Positions 1-13,780 of a stretch of 64,000 bases of DNA are shown here, piece after piece. The stretch lies in assembly GCF_047496725.1 (NCBI RefSeq), contig NC_132973.1, positions 6,547,233-6,611,232 on the forward strand, written 5' to 3'. The position numbers were made by a program, and so were the translations under genes. Below the pieces are notes generated by a model that made no database searches, was not told the DNA's origin, and worked only from the letters and a program-made list of their open reading frames with translations. Position 1 is the stretch's first letter; each line of letters opens with the position of its first letter. This DNA is from Anoplolepis gracilipes. Lineage: Eukaryota; Arthropoda; Insecta; Hymenoptera; Formicidae.

Positions 1-3000
1 TATATACATATTTAGCATAAGTAGAAAATGAAGTGTTAAAGAGAGAATACAGTTTCGAAAAAAATCACAACGTATCTTTTATGTGTGCATCGGTATGTCT
101 CTCTGTGAAGGAATGCCGGAAGAGGAATAACAGAATGAAATTGACTACGTCGACGCGCGAAGGCGGGCTGTACTTCGGAAGGATTTATAGTGCAGAATAC
201 TTTGCGGTTTTACGAGAGTGGAGAATAAGAATGGGCGTTGCGCGATGGTGCCGCGATGCATTTTTGAATATTCGATCTATCTTTGTTGCTATCGTACTTC
301 GAATCATAGACACTCGACAAGTGGCGAGTGTGTACGTACATTTTACGACAAATCCCAAATCTGAGATATCGTTTCTATGAACTTCGTTGAACGTTTAAAA
401 TCTCTCAAGGTTGCTGCATTCTACGCGTAATAGTGTTATCCAATTTCTTGTTCGTAATAGAATTTATTAAAGTTTTTCGAAAAAAAACATGATATTAAAA
501 TGCTGTGAGGAGCGCAAATCAAAGATTATTAAATAATTATCTATAATAATATTAATTCGTAAATAAAAATTATCAATTTGTATTCAGTTTTCTTTTCTTT
601 CTTTCTCTCCCCTTCGCTATCTAAAAAACAAAGGTATACAATTTTTATAGCGATATAATGATGTATGTGTACATAATTAATTTTCTAAATGTATTCTGCT
701 TCTCAATAAAAGCAATTATTTAGAAAGGGAAATTTTTTAAGTTTTTGAATTTTCATTTTACCTCCTTTTATATCATACACTAATTAGCATTAAGAATCGA
801 GTTTCTTTGTATGAAACATTTTGCTTTTATTGCACGAGTACTGTGAACTTTCGCGCTCTTGTACGTGTATCGACCTATCTGACGAAGGGTGCGTTACTAG
901 GGAGGGGTGTGAACGAGTCCTTCCTCCGAGGGGTGGCAATGGCCATCGGCTAGGAACGCGTTGCATTCTATACAGCGTACAACGCTGCAATCACGTTAGT
1001 GATAATGGCCGTTGTGAATGAGGCTTAATGTCGAGAGGCTGCCGGTAGCTATTGTGCCGCTAGAAATTTATCTCTCGATTCGAACAATTTCCCGCGAAGT
1101 GGGAATGAAAAAAAAAATAAAAGGAAAAAAAAGAAAAAAACTAGAGCGCCGGTCAATTGAATTTCCACGCAGCACGCATGGAAAGTGAGAAGCGGCATCC
1201 TGTTCGATTTAAAAATATCGGAGCACAGACGCGCACACGCGATAAATTTGCTGTATTATTAAACATTCACCCACGCTAGCGGATGCGAACAGGATCATGC
1301 GACACGTACTACTCCCAACGGAGATCACTATATAGAACTATTATATCTACGACCATCGTATATTATATTTCAACCATATACTTTTTAACGAATTTTTGGA
1401 TTCGATTTTTATATTGCAAAGATTTGATGAAAATAATTGGAAGAATATATAATATTTAATATTATATTATCAGAGAAAAAAACTGAAGAATTTAAATTTC
1501 AAAGATTTAATATAATAAATTATATTACATATATATTTTGCAATTTAATTTTTAATGTTTAATATCGAATATTAAAAGATCGCGATGAAAGCGAATTAAT
1601 ATTAATCATATTTTCGTTGAAAGAAATCTCATCCTTCGAAATGTATGGCGGGAGAAAGATTATACTAATGATGTAACATTTTGTATATAATATCAGAATA
1701 TCCGATTTTAATTTTAATAACAAAGAGATTCCTTAAACAATCTAACATGGTATTAATCTTTTAACTAAACTCATAACTAAAATAAATGTGGCACTAATTT
1801 TATTGAGAAGGATTATAAAAAGGGAAGATAAAAAAAAATTGTAACGCGGTCAACGGTCGCGAAACACGAAAGCTCCAATAGTCACCCCTTTACCTTAATG
1901 GCAGGCATCTGTTTTTCCACCGCGAGCCACTACCATCGTCGGAGCCTCGCTAGATTCGCGCGTCCCAACCTTCCTTTAATTAAAATTAAAAGACGGCAAA
2001 CGCCGGATTCCCGGCGTCACATTTTCATCCTCCACCCCGTTCCTCCAGGACCACCACTTCCATTCCACCCTTTCGCTCGCCGCCCATTCCCACCCTCGTC
2101 GTCGTCCTGTCCTCCACCCAAACCACCACCCGCCATCATTCGCCGATTTATATTCATAATTACGGTGCGCCCACACCCTCCAGTTTCACCTGGCACCCCA
2201 CGGTGGCTGAACGTGGAAGAGATTATTAGCTGACGATGGAATCAAAATGGCAGGGAAAGTCGCGCGATGTACTGTGTCTACCGTTACAAGCGCCCTTTAA
2301 ACCCTAATCATAATTCTGTGACGTTATTGTACTTCTAAAGATTATCTCCGATGTTGCAAATTTTGTCACGTATTCATACCGGAGGGCTTAAATAGAAATG
2401 CATTATATATTCTTTGGATGAATTATTTCATTTTTAAAAAAACATAATACGGAAAAAAGAATTATTGCTCAGATTGTGTTTTACTCTGAAATATAATATA
2501 ATGAAATTTTGAGAAAAAGATTTAAAAACTGCGTGCTAAAATAAAAACTCTTTTTTTTATTATATTATTTAGAAATCCATAATTATCTTTTTTTTTTTAA
2601 TTTATGTGTTTATATCATTGCATAAATAACCTTTGAATCGAAGAATATATGCATTTAGTAAGATGCACGCAAGTTCTATTTGCCGTTTAAAGCAGACGAA
2701 AAGTATCGGACCGAATATAATAAATTGCATCAAAAAGAATGGCACAACTACGCGAGATTTTACTGTCACTTTATGATAACGATGCCGACGTTATAAAACG
2801 AGGTGATGAAAACAGAGTTACAACTGTTAGATTGTTACGACGAGATGTATAAATGTGTTATACACGCACACAAATTTATACATATCGCATACATCGAAGG
2901 CGCTCTGCAACCTCTTCTTCCCTTCGCTATCCTTTAATTATTAATGGACGATAAATTTCCGTTTTAATCGTGGCATCCTCGCTACAATGCTCAGACGATA

Positions 3001-4960
3001 AAAGGGTCGATAAAGACCGAGATCTCTGTGCCAACTGTATCAGCTGAGTCGAATAAATTTGTAATCGGATCTGTCGTAATTAGCTAAATGTCGATCGTTC
3101 TCAAGAGATGTTGAGATAAAATGATTGATTAACAAGAACGATTATGGAATAAAAAATAGAGGCGTTAAAATTAATATAAAGATAATGTTTTCTAATTTCA
3201 ATAAAACATGTGCCGAAATATATACATTCTTTCTTTCTCTCCTCCTTCGAAAATAAAAGTACAAAATATATCGAATATATTATGAAAAACGCAAACTGAT
3301 GAAATTAGTGAAAGTGATAGCGGTCTCTCTGCAAAATTCTAATTTAATATTTTTTGCCGTACTTTTAACGGATATACGATATTTTCTAAATCTCGATTCT
3401 ACTGACAATAAGAGAGGAAAGAGATTTTTTTATTAGATTTAGTAAATTAATCTATAAAAATAATAATGTGTCAAAACATGTGCTAATAATTAAGCGCGAT
3501 CAAAACACACGTAATAATATGATTTGATATCATTTTGCTTGTACAAAGTAAGAGTTTGTTCATGTTGGGAGCTATTTTAAGCGGCTGTTCCTATGTCAGG
3601 GCGAATCTATCTTTTGGTTCTGATATTGCGGCGCGCGCCTTGCGCGAACATGCACATATGCATATCGTGCACATGCACGTGTGCATATCACGCACACTCA
3701 CAGAAATGATCTGAATTACACCGACTCGCGCGCCTGCAAATCTATCCACGTTCATCGGGCGTACCGGGTGTACGGGACCAACTGGGGCGAACTGCTGGTT
3801 CGATTTCGCAAAAAGGGCTCCCGACGGTTTCGCGCTGACGTCACGGGCGCCGATGATTCTATAGTTCCATTACGAACCAAAATTCCTGAAACCGACTGCG
3901 AATCGTCGAAATACGTCGCACGATGCAGTCGGATTGTTTATGCTCGCAACACGCGATCGTGACGCATCGTAGTGACAAATATTGTCTTGTTTTTAAATTC
4001 AATTCATGAAGTTTTTTCCGTTGATCTTTTTTATTGACTTTGATACTATTACTACAGAAAATGAAAGATACGAACCATTTTATATATATTTGCGCAAATC
4101 GCGAAATGGCAATTAATATATACTGTAAATCCACAAAATTTGGGAGTCCATCATTCCCGAAATACGAATATTTGCGACGCATTTAATGATCGTTACACAC
4201 GGTCTGCTTTTATTAATTGTATTTTCTTGTTCCGCGATCGATTTGACAGCAGGAAATCCGACTGCGCCGCGATGTCGCCGTTCCATCATTAAAAACCATT
4301 AAACCGGTCACCTGCAGTTTTTAAATTACACGTGCATGCGATAACTAGATCGATGAGCGAGCTTCCGGCTGCGAGACACTATTATCGAGCGTCATCAAAA
4401 TATTTCAGGTCAGCCTGGTGTTCTCGCTGTAACGAGCCGTCGTGCATCAACAGGGCGTGTCATGAGAATTTTCACTGTTAACGAGTCATTGTAATATTTT
4501 CCTCACCTGACTGACTGATGCGCGCGTACGCGAATAAAAATTCCCGTACAAAAATTAAAAAAAAAACTCACGTGTAAACACCGCGCGAGTCGTTTACCGT
4601 TGATTCTTGTTGGACATCTTTTTTTCTGGTTGCCATCGATTATCGGCCGATGCGTCAAGCCATCATCACACATCGACGCGGCGTAGTCCGGGTAATAAAA
4701 TACAAGCGAGGTATCGATGTTGCGCAATTTTGTTGCGGCAGCTTTTTCAGGTTGATTCTATGTCAAGCGCCGGCGCGTGATAACGCATTGCTCCGGGCAT
4801 TACAAACAATGAAGCCGCGGACGAACGTGCGACCGACTAATCTGGATATATACGAAAATAAATCTAGAACGTGCAATAGTCACATTATCGTTCATTCGCC
4901 AGATACTCAAGCAGCAGATTTTCAAACAAATGTAAACAAAATTCGTATTTTCAAGTATTA
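1..4960. other. Gene-poor flank, AT-rich with CpG patches
   Basis: Mostly AT-rich, with CpG-richer patches at about 840-1330, 1850-2240 (C-rich) and 3600-3960. The open frames here (up to 115 codons) overlap antisense frames, lack recognisable domains and are not called. Confidence 0.6.
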
Positions 4961-4997
4961 GCAAAGCTTATCACTAAAATCGTGATAAGCTTACTTT

Positions 4998-5028
<31 letters not shown>
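4961..5028. repeat. Inverted repeat followed by a 29-base A run
   Basis: GCAAAGCTTATCAC (4961-4974) pairs with GTGATAAGC (4982-4990) and TTTGC (4995-4999). This gives a 14-bp stem with a 4-base bulge and a 7-base loop. An uninterrupted A run fills 5000-5028. Read on the minus strand, the order is a T run then the hairpin. A retroposed-RNA tail or a small transposon end are both possible. Confidence 0.6.
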
Positions 5029-6040
5029 CATCTGCTATTTTGCACATTAAGTATGCGTTTATTCTTTTCTTCAGCGAAATATATCATTAAGACTATAATT
5101 TTCAATAGAATAATTTCAAGAATTAATTAACTTGAAATAAAGGTCACACATATGATACAAATAAGCGTAATTAGGCTGTACATATACGTCAAAATTACAA
5201 ACCCAAAAAATGATTTCGCTTATATAGTATCGATTCCTTCTGACCCACTTTCTACATTTTAACATATTACACTGCGTGTTACGGTGTTGCGATAAGAAAC
5301 TTGCGCTCTAAAATATTTAAAAAACATATGACAGACATCTCGAATTTTTGTTAATTAATACAACTTTTATATGATCATTGTCATATCTGCAATTTCTGCG
5401 TCTCGTCGTTTATAGATTGCTTCATTTAGGGGCAGATGGACACATTAAGGATTGCATTACAAGTAATGTGACGCACCAGTAGAATCATCTGCAACAAAAA
5501 TATGTTAGTAAAATGAACTAAAATGACATCTACTTAAATTTATTTAATTAAGAACATTTTATATTTTAACACACATGCACAGTGACATCACACTGCGTAT
5601 ATAAATATACTACACATATTATTTTATTAAACATATTACCGATATACCGACTCCTATCTAGAATTTTATCCAAGAACTATGTCATCGAAAACTAAAAGCT
5701 ATAATATCATCCTCGACGTAATATAAATGCTAATGTAAATGTGTCGTAAATGCTAATCCTTGCAATAATTTTAAATAGCGCACTTTTCACCTAGATTTAA
5801 AATACGCAGTATTCGAAAAATAGCGATATGACTATAATCCCTCGAGTTGCAATTTGCAAAAAAAGTGAATAAAATTTAATTGAAAGTTATATATAAACGT
5901 CTACACAAAATAATATTTTTCTATTCGACGAAAAAAAATAAATAAAAATGTTTATTAACATTTTTATCTATTTTATTTATTAACGAACGAACGTAATATG
6001 TATACATTATTTTATCTTATCGTACAAATTTATCTCAGCT
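5029..6040. other. AT-rich stretch, nothing recognised
   Basis: Low-GC DNA with no open frame of interest and no repeat beyond short A/T runs. Confidence 0.6.
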
Positions 6041-6729
6041 CTCGAAAATAAGCACCATATTCGAAAGTCTGTTTAAATCGGCCGAAGGACGCGTGAGTGG
6101 GTGCATTTTCGCGAGCGTGAATTCGCGCGGGAAGGGTGGGCGTCGCGACGGTGGGTAGTTGGATAGTGGGTGCGCTTTTCCTCGTATTCAACCGACCGCA
6201 ATCAACAGTTCCGGCGGCAAGTAAGCGGCCTTGCGCGTATATGTACTGTATACACGTTACGCATGCACGCACGCACGTACGCACGCACGCATATACACGT
6301 ATACACGCCTATCTATAGCGACCTCAGATTCAGTTCGTGTCGTTAGCTAAGTGCGACGGTCGGTGCCACATCTATGACATTTCTAACCGCCGCAGTTCAC
6401 CCAGCAGACACATGTGTAGACCTTCAAATATACACATGCTGTCCGCGTAGACACTCGTATGCGGACACGCAAAGATAGAGCGAGCTCGTTCGTCCACCGA
6501 GTCCTCTTTCACCGACAACAGTCACGGAAGCACATTAAACACTTACCTAGGTAGCTTCCCACGCGTCCACGTGCACACAGTGACATATATTCGGCGATTA
6601 TCCGCCGCTCGCCCACTCGATCGCCGACAGGCGGAATACTCGCGCGATGACTATTCGAGGGGAGTCGCGGTAACGGGATGGTTTTGCAAAAGTGGAGGGT
6701 ATACGTCAGGCACCCCTGAAGTGTACGGT

Positions 6730-6746
6730 GGGAGGGGGAGGGAGGG
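6730..6746 (+). other. G-quadruplex motif
   Basis: GGGAGGGGGAGGGAGGG has four G-runs with single-base loops and lies 78 bp upstream of the TATA candidate at 6824. Confidence 0.6.
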
Positions 6747-6821
6747 ACGGACGGGTGAAGGGGAGGGGGTGTGTGTATGCCACACGTAGGTGGGCACCCA
6801 AAGGGAAACGAGCCAGGGGGT

Positions 6822-6860
6822 GGTATAAATTATACCGTTCAATCGATTTGCTGTCAGAGG
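6822..6860 (+). promoter_or_regulatory. Candidate TATA/initiator core promoter
   Basis: TATAAAT begins at 6824 inside a perfect 15-bp palindrome, GGTATAAATTATACC (6822-6836). A TCAG (6854-6857) places its A 32 bp after the TATA start, close to the insect TATA-to-initiator distance. The two bases after TCAG do not fit the insect initiator well. The pair lies in a CpG-rich island and follows a G-quadruplex motif at 6730-6746. No convincing coding exon follows: the nearest open frame (to 7006) is Leu-rich only because of a CTG repeat. It could serve a non-coding or distant-exon transcript, or be chance. Confidence 0.25.
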
Positions 6861-6895
6861 AGACCCTCCGCTGCCACTACTACTGCGAGGAAACT

Positions 6896-6985
6896 CATGC
6901 TGCTGTTGCTGCTGTTGCTATTGCTACCCCGTTACCACCACAGTTGCTGCTGCTACTGCTGCTGCTGGTGCTGCTGCTGCTCTGC
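6896..6985. repeat. CTG/CTA trinucleotide-rich stretch
   Basis: Imperfect CTG units (TGCTGCTGTTGCTG and later). It gives poly-Leu on the plus strand and poly-Ala on the minus strand. Confidence 0.8.
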
Positions 6986-7374
6986 GGCTTGCTAGGGTGC
7001 ATTTAGTCGAACGGACGCTCGAGCAGCACGCATACAAGCGCACAGGTGCGCTTGTGCGCGCGCGTGCATATAAGGTTGACATGCGTTCGCGAGGGAAAGG
7101 GTTTGTCACGGATACGAGGCCGGTTACGAAGGGCGGAGGCGCTACCCTCCAAAGGGTAGTGCTCTCTCTCTTCTTCCCTATCCCCCTTTCTCCTCTCGCT
7201 TTCTCGCTGGATCGAAAGGGGATTACAGTGGAGTTGGACTATACCCTCGCGTGCATCATCGCGCGAACTTGCAACGATGATCGGCCGTGCACACCATTGA
7301 GGCAACCCCTCTCGTGTGTATGTAGCCGCGCGTGGCTTATACAGTACGCTTATATATACCGGGAGAGAGAAAAT

Positions 7375-7376
<2 letters not shown>

Positions 7377-7413
<37 letters not shown>
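7377..7413. repeat. GA microsatellite
   Basis: GA dinucleotides with minor interruptions. Confidence 0.9.
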
Positions 7414-7416
<3 letters not shown>

Positions 7417-7573
7417 TGATGCAGCTGAGAATTTTTTGCAGGTGAATTCTCGGGCGCACAGTACATCGGTGCATTCTTGGAACGCGTGGGATGGACATGG
7501 AAGCGTCACGTACTCAGTCAAGTCTGGCGGTTTCGTTTCAGTCCCACGGAGAATAATCAATATAAATCGATAA

Positions 7574-8540
7574 ATAAAATTGATTTTAATTGATGTCTTG
7601 CGGAACTTTCTTTATATAGATTATATAAATTTGATTTTTCAACGCGCGATAATTTTATTAAATCAGTTTAAATAATAATATACGTCACATTTATTCGGGA
7701 TTTTTTTAGATATTTTTAAATTTATAGGAAATTAATTTGACTTAATCTATTAAAATAATTAATTAAATTTTAATTAGATTTAACGCAAAGAAAAAAATTC
7801 AAGATAAATAGTATCTCTTAGGAAATAAAATTCTCTATAAATGTTTCTAGTTTGTCTTAAGATTCTACTTTAATTTACAACATATGCTTTAATTGCAAAA
7901 TAGATATTTCATAAGAGAAGTAGGGATATATTCGCGACGTGTGCATAATGACATCAATGTGACAGATACATAAATGACAATCACATAATTCGTTGATGTT
8001 CGGCAGGTCAGATTTTATTATGAACGACTTGACGTAGGTTGAACGGCAAAGCACATCAGTTGACTCAGATATCAAGCAACCTAATGCAGTTAGTATACCT
8101 GACACATCAGATGCGTAATTTAGATAATACATACAAGATATCGCGTACGCAAGCCGGATAATTTACTCAACCTTGGTACAATATCTCTGAAAGATACTTT
8201 AGATTCTGGCATGAATAATGACCTCAAAATTTATTATTCAAAATTTCTATATTATATCTTGATGGGTCTATCAAAATTCAATTGATAATTACATGTTGAG
8301 TAAAAGGATTTTTAGAATTGCTTTAATTATGGAATATAAATAAAAAAGATATAAATACATCCTTAACTATGCTATGTGTACATACATATATACATATATA
8401 AATATTCGTACGTCACACGCACATTCAATTCTGCATCTTCTGTCTGAAAAATGATCTTATTTTGTAAATAAATTTCTTTTAGATTCATCGTAGATTCACG
8501 TATGTATTTTATAATTAATAAAAATGCACGATATGATGAC
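7574..8540. other. AT-rich stretch, nothing recognised
   Basis: There is one 85-codon minus-strand frame (7875-8132) of ordinary composition, but no homology is recognised and no splice or promoter context is convincing. Confidence 0.5.
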
Positions 8541-9140
8541 GCACGATGCGAAAACGTTATACTGTTGAAAAGCTGGCATACTGGTACTGGAAACGACAAG
8601 GACGAAAAACAAGTCCGATGAATCGCATTCGCGCGAGTGGCGCGCGCGAAGAGAGAAAGAGAGTTAATCGAACCGGCTCTGAGTTGGCCAGCAGGGGGTT
8701 GAAAGGGGCGGTCTCGCGCGGGGGAGGGAAAAGTTTCGCGGCAACTTTCGTAATGTACGCCGGATAGTTATACAAAATTGAACGTGGAGGACGGGCGGAA
8801 AGGGCGAGAGGGAGGAGGAGGGAGGGGGGGAGGACGCCCGACGAGGCAACAACGCAACACTCCGGGCAATGTGCCGTGTCTGCCGTTGGGGATGGGATGG
8901 AAGGAGTTGGAGTACCGTAGAAGGCAGGAAAGGCGGCAGTAGGTACGACAAGGGTGTACGGGGGCGCGGGGGAGGCAGGGTGAGTTGCAGGTGGTCGGAG
9001 GCAAGCGAAAGATGAGCGAGGGTATGAGTCCAGAAAAGAGGGTTGGGTCCCCGAGTCCTCGGTAACTCACCCTCCAACGTAGAGAGCATCGCCAGAACTC
9101 TGATCCGCCCTCTCGCTCGATCCACTAAAGCTTGCTACCT

Positions 9141-9174
<34 letters not shown>

Positions 9175-9840
9175 TTTTCTCATCCTCTCGTTCTTCCTTT
9201 CACTCTCTCTCCCTCCTTCTTTCATTCCAGCCTTACGAGCGCAATCCCATCCTACCACCCTCGTCGCCAACATCGTACCTTCCAACGCTCTCTCTCGCTT
9301 AGCTTCAGGGACGCACGACGTCGCTGTAAAATTCCAAAATCCAAGGAAGGTTGTACGCTTCCAACAGCGCTACCATCTCCGGTATCCCTTTCCTCCCGCC
9401 CCGCCGTCCCCCCCCCCCAGTCTCTTTCATCCTGCCCACGCTCCTTCTGCAACGAACGGCAATGAGGGGTTGGATCGTGGCGCAACTTTTCTACCGAAGT
9501 CCCGAAGGTTAAGCGTCCTTTCCTGAAAATTCCAGGAATCTTTGAGAACCCGGTGAGAGGAGGAAGGAATAACGTGAATAGAAGTACCGGGGCAATTACT
9601 TGAGATATTAATAATTTTGCGACCGTAGAAACGTAACACCGACACCGTCGAGGGTGGTCTCTTACGCTTCTCTCGGGATGGACGTTTCTTCGGCATGCCC
9701 TCGTTAACGCGCAGTGAAATATTGCGCTGCGACACCGAGACTTGTTCTTCCTTCGTTTCTCGCGTTTCTCTTTTCTTTATTGTTCAGTCTTCGGATCGCT
9801 TCGCACTGTTTTATTCGAGCTTCGAGCTAGTTAAAGCTCG
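8541..9840. other. CpG-rich island with a strand-composition switch
   Basis: G-rich on the plus strand to about 9060, then strongly C/T-rich to about 9480. Open frames follow the skew (Pro/Ser/Leu-rich) and are not called. Confidence 0.5.
9142..9174. repeat. CT microsatellite
   Basis: CT dinucleotides within a longer pyrimidine-rich block. Confidence 0.85.
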
Positions 9841-11530
9841 GAAATGAAAATTAGGGATCGATCTTGTTGCTGCTACCAATTACTGTCCTTCGTGCGCTGA
9901 GCATTATTGCCATAACAAACGTTTTATTACATTTTAGGTTTGTAAAGTTATATAAAAGATGAGAATAGTAAATATTGCAAAATATCTTAAAGAGAATGAA
10001 AAATTACTTTGGATTTAACCATATCATTTACATCGTAATTAAAATCGAAAGTTTGGAAATATTAAAGATACAAGATCCTTTATACCAGATAGATTACTTT
10101 AATATTGTTGTTAGAATGGTATCTCATTGCTCCTGTATGATATTATAATCAAAATATTAATTAATTTATTTCTTAAGAAATTAAATTTTTATTTATAAAT
10201 ATAATCTTTGGCTTAAATTTCTGTAATAATTCTGCGGAAAAATGGAATTGTTGAAGAAATGTTCACGCACATAAACTAATAGTCAAATTGTTCGGTCTCT
10301 TTGAAACTAATTTGCTTGGAATTTGCACGTCTTTCCTCGTAAACACACAATGCAAACGCGTGCAAAGTTAATTCTATCGTCGCAGTGTAACATTATCTCT
10401 ACAATGTGGCGGTGGTATTCGCGCGGGAGCGGTTCGTTCCTATCTATTTTAGCCAAACTACGACAATAGGCCAACCAGCGGAGCGTCTCGCCTAAGCGCC
10501 CCGCTGCATTAATCTCCATCCTCGTATCCGGGCGCATAATCACCGTCCATTATCGAGACCGACACCGTTCACCGCAAAATAATTCTACGAGCATAAAGAC
10601 GACGACATTATCCGTTTGAACCGAAGCGGCCGTCTTTCTCGTCATCGATCGGCAAACTCGACGATGAGATCGCTACACCTTTTTGCGGTAACAAAGCCAA
10701 CGGGACGTAAGAACGACGAAGCGATCCCGAAGAAGAAGTCTTTCAACGACCAGGGGTGGACGCGGGAAAGTTTTCAGCGAGCTCGAAGGATAATTAAGGC
10801 GGCCCTGCCGAGAGCGACCTCGAAAGTCTCCTCGGCCCCTGGCTACTACTACGTGGCGTACAGGGTGGCGAGTGAGTCCGTTACTCTCTTTCTCCCCCTC
10901 GTTCTATTCGTTACCCTTCCGCCACTCTCTCTCGCCGCAGTCCGCCCTTTCCGCCCAACCAACCAACCATCCACCCATCCACCCACCGTCGTCCTCGTAC
11001 CATCGTTTCTCCTCGGCCTCGCCACCTCAAACCACCCTCTTCTCACCCTTCTCATCCCCCGGCCCCCTGCAAGCACACTCACACTGAAGCTCCGCACCCG
11101 ACCTAAGGGTTGAAACCACCCTCCATTTCCAGTGGTAGCGAAGGCAGAAGCAAGCAGACTCTCCTCTGCCTGGCAGACTGGCAGGCTGGCTGGCAGGGGA
11201 TGTGCACGTCACCGTCTTACACTATCGTCCCGAACAAACACCCTCGCCCGGCTCCGCTACGACGTCGTACCACCGACGTCGTTTCCCTCGTCCTTGCCTC
11301 GCCTCGCCTCCTTTCCTTTCCTCTTACCTCCACCCTCGCTCTTCGCCGCCCACACTTTCTACCCTGGGCCAACCTTCAAGCATCCTGCAAAGCACGTCTC
11401 CACGTGCACGTCACGGGACGTGTAGGTCGTCTCTCGGAGACGATCTACTCGGTCTTCCTCCGAGCGAGAGACGGAAGAGAACCCCGATGAAGAAAGGGTA
11501 GATGGAAAGGAATAGTGAGAGAGAGAGAGA

Positions 11531-11608
<78 letters not shown>

Positions 11609-12150
11609 ATATGTAGTAAGAGGAAGACAGAAACAGAGTTAAAGGAGTAGAGATGGAAGTCGAGGGTGCAGTCGAACGGCAGGAAAGATCTCCCAGCACC
11701 GTCTCGAGGATAAGAGATGTTTCCGGCGCTTGAGAAGCATCGCCGAGGGAACTCCGGAACGCTGGTACTTTTAGCGCACACCAAAGCTCTCCCTGTCTTT
11801 CTCTCTTTCTCTTATTCGTAGTTTTCCACCACGAACATATCGATTCTTACATAGGGGATGTTTTCCCAAGATGGAAAGTTATGCCGCGAGAAAAAGCGAC
11901 AGCAGCCAGGGAACGCGGCTGACCTAGGCAGAATGTGATTCGAGGGGAGACCGGTACCCTCTCCCCCTTCTCCCCCGAAAAGGTTGGCCTCGATGGCCAG
12001 GGGTTGTACGGAGTTGTTTTCGGCAATGCCGCAATAGTTTTCTGTCCTTGCGGAAAGTCATTTCACGAATTGAACTCTTACGCGATTCAATCGTAATCGT
12101 ATAAGTCGCATTGATCCGCCAAAATTGGAGTACGTCTCCCATATCGAAAG
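9841..12150. other. AT-rich stretch then CpG-rich island
   Basis: AT-rich to about 10420, then CpG-rich. The stretch 10860-11390 is C-rich with Pro/Ser-rich frames, followed by the GA array at 11517. No gene is supported. Confidence 0.5.
11517..11606. repeat. Long GA microsatellite
   Basis: About 90 bp of GA with a few T and C interruptions. Confidence 0.9.
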
Positions 12151-13030
12151 GAAATTCATAAATAATACAACGTGTATATTTGTTTCAATGTTATCCGAAA
12201 TTCTAAATTACTGTACACTTGTTACTTTTGTCCGAATTTTGTTGCCACTCCCTATAAAAGAAATGCGGATTTATATCGCACGAACATAAATTACGGATTT
12301 GATAATAAAAATAACAAAAATCATAAACTACTAGGTTCGAACTTTTTCTAAGTCTTATTTGGATTTAAAAACAAAAGAATCTTAATTTTTTTACTGTATT
12401 TAGATCTCTTAATTTACATTTACATTTATATCATTTTCTCTCTCTCTTTTTTTTCACACATCAGTTTTTAAAAAATATAATTACAATACAAAAATTACGT
12501 AACCATAAAAAATCATATTTAACAAAACATGGCATGTCGCTATACATAAAGCCGCGTTCTGCCCTCGCGGAACGTGAACCAAATTGGCGGCATTCACTTT
12601 TACAGACCACGCAAGGCTAGCAACCCCTCTAAAATTATTAGGTGCCCATACACAACAAATAGGCCCCTCTCTCTTTTATACCGTATATCGGTTGATCTCT
12701 CAACAACGGCCGGAAAGCCGCACGTCGTAATAAGCAGGGTGATTTTAATTCCGTCAGTCACAACCCCTCGTCCTAATTTCACGAATGCTCTCCACTAGCT
12801 GAAACCGCGTACACGTGTGAACGCTTGATATTTAAGGCCGTTGCTGAAACACGCTCTGGAAAGGAAGGAACGACCCTTGTACCGTTTCCCACCTCGTTCC
12901 GCGTATTTATGGCTGGATGTAGCGTGTTTGCGTCAAGCCTTAGATCCATCCCCGACTTCACCACGCACGTCTCTTTCCGTAGTATTATCTGCAATTCTCA
13001 AATCTACCTTTCCTACTTGTTAAGTTGCGA

Positions 13031-13031
<1 letters not shown>

Positions 13032-13066
<35 letters not shown>
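13032..13066. repeat. AC microsatellite
   Basis: Uninterrupted AC dinucleotides. Confidence 0.9.
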
Positions 13067-13068
<2 letters not shown>

Positions 13069-13326
13069 CATTCACGAAGAAGTAACAACGAGCCATGCGC
13101 AGTAATACATATGCGCGCGAAATTAATTGATTTAGAATAGATTAACGCAATTTGCAAAATCGTTGATTTTTCAGTTGCAAAATATGCAATTAATTTGGAA
13201 ACTGTTGGCAAAGTGTAAATATAAATTTTAATTTATTTGATTATGATTATTCAATTTCGTTATACATATATATACATACATACAATTGTGCTATATATAT
13301 ATAAAATAGAATTAAATAATCTAAGT

Positions 13327-13329
<3 letters not shown>

Positions 13330-13388
<59 letters not shown>
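13330..13388. repeat. Compound TA/GA microsatellite
   Basis: TA repeats (13330-13361) pass directly into GA repeats. Confidence 0.9.
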
Positions 13389-13392
<4 letters not shown>

Positions 13393-13423
13393 GAGTATAA
13401 AAAATGTATATAATAATTTTTAT

Positions 13424-13780
13424 AAAAATTTATTTAATAATCAAATTTACGAATAGTCTTTGATCAATTTATAGTCAATTTAATCAAAATAAATTTCATA
13501 AATTTTGTGCGCCTTTTTTCAAATACATTATGTATTTTGTACAAATAATTTTAGAAAATAATTTCAGTTTTTGTAGATAAAAATATTTATATTAAATAAT
13601 AAAAATTTATTTACTAGTAAAATTTATGTGCACATTCTTTTATCAATTTACAGTCAATTTAATCAAAATAAATTTCATAAATTTTATCCACCTTTTTTCA
13701 AATGTGATCACATTTCGTATCTTACAAACAATTTTAAGACGCAATTTAAGTTTTATAGATAAATAAATAAAACTGTATAT
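13424..13780. repeat. Two-copy tandem duplication, unit about 178 bp
   Basis: AAAAATTTATTTA at 13424 recurs at 13601, and AGTCAATTTAATCAAAATA at 13473 recurs at 13652. CCTTTTTTCAAAT recurs likewise. The copies are AT-rich, clearly diverged, and follow directly after a TA/GA compound microsatellite. Confidence 0.65.

Larger units (their letters stand above)
6041..7573. other. CpG-rich island
   Basis: Contains CACG-type repeats (6260-6310), the G-quadruplex motif, the TATA candidate and the CTG and GA repeats listed separately. It has open frames on both strands over the same bases (up to 185 codons), which is typical of stop-poor GC-rich DNA. Confidence 0.5.
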
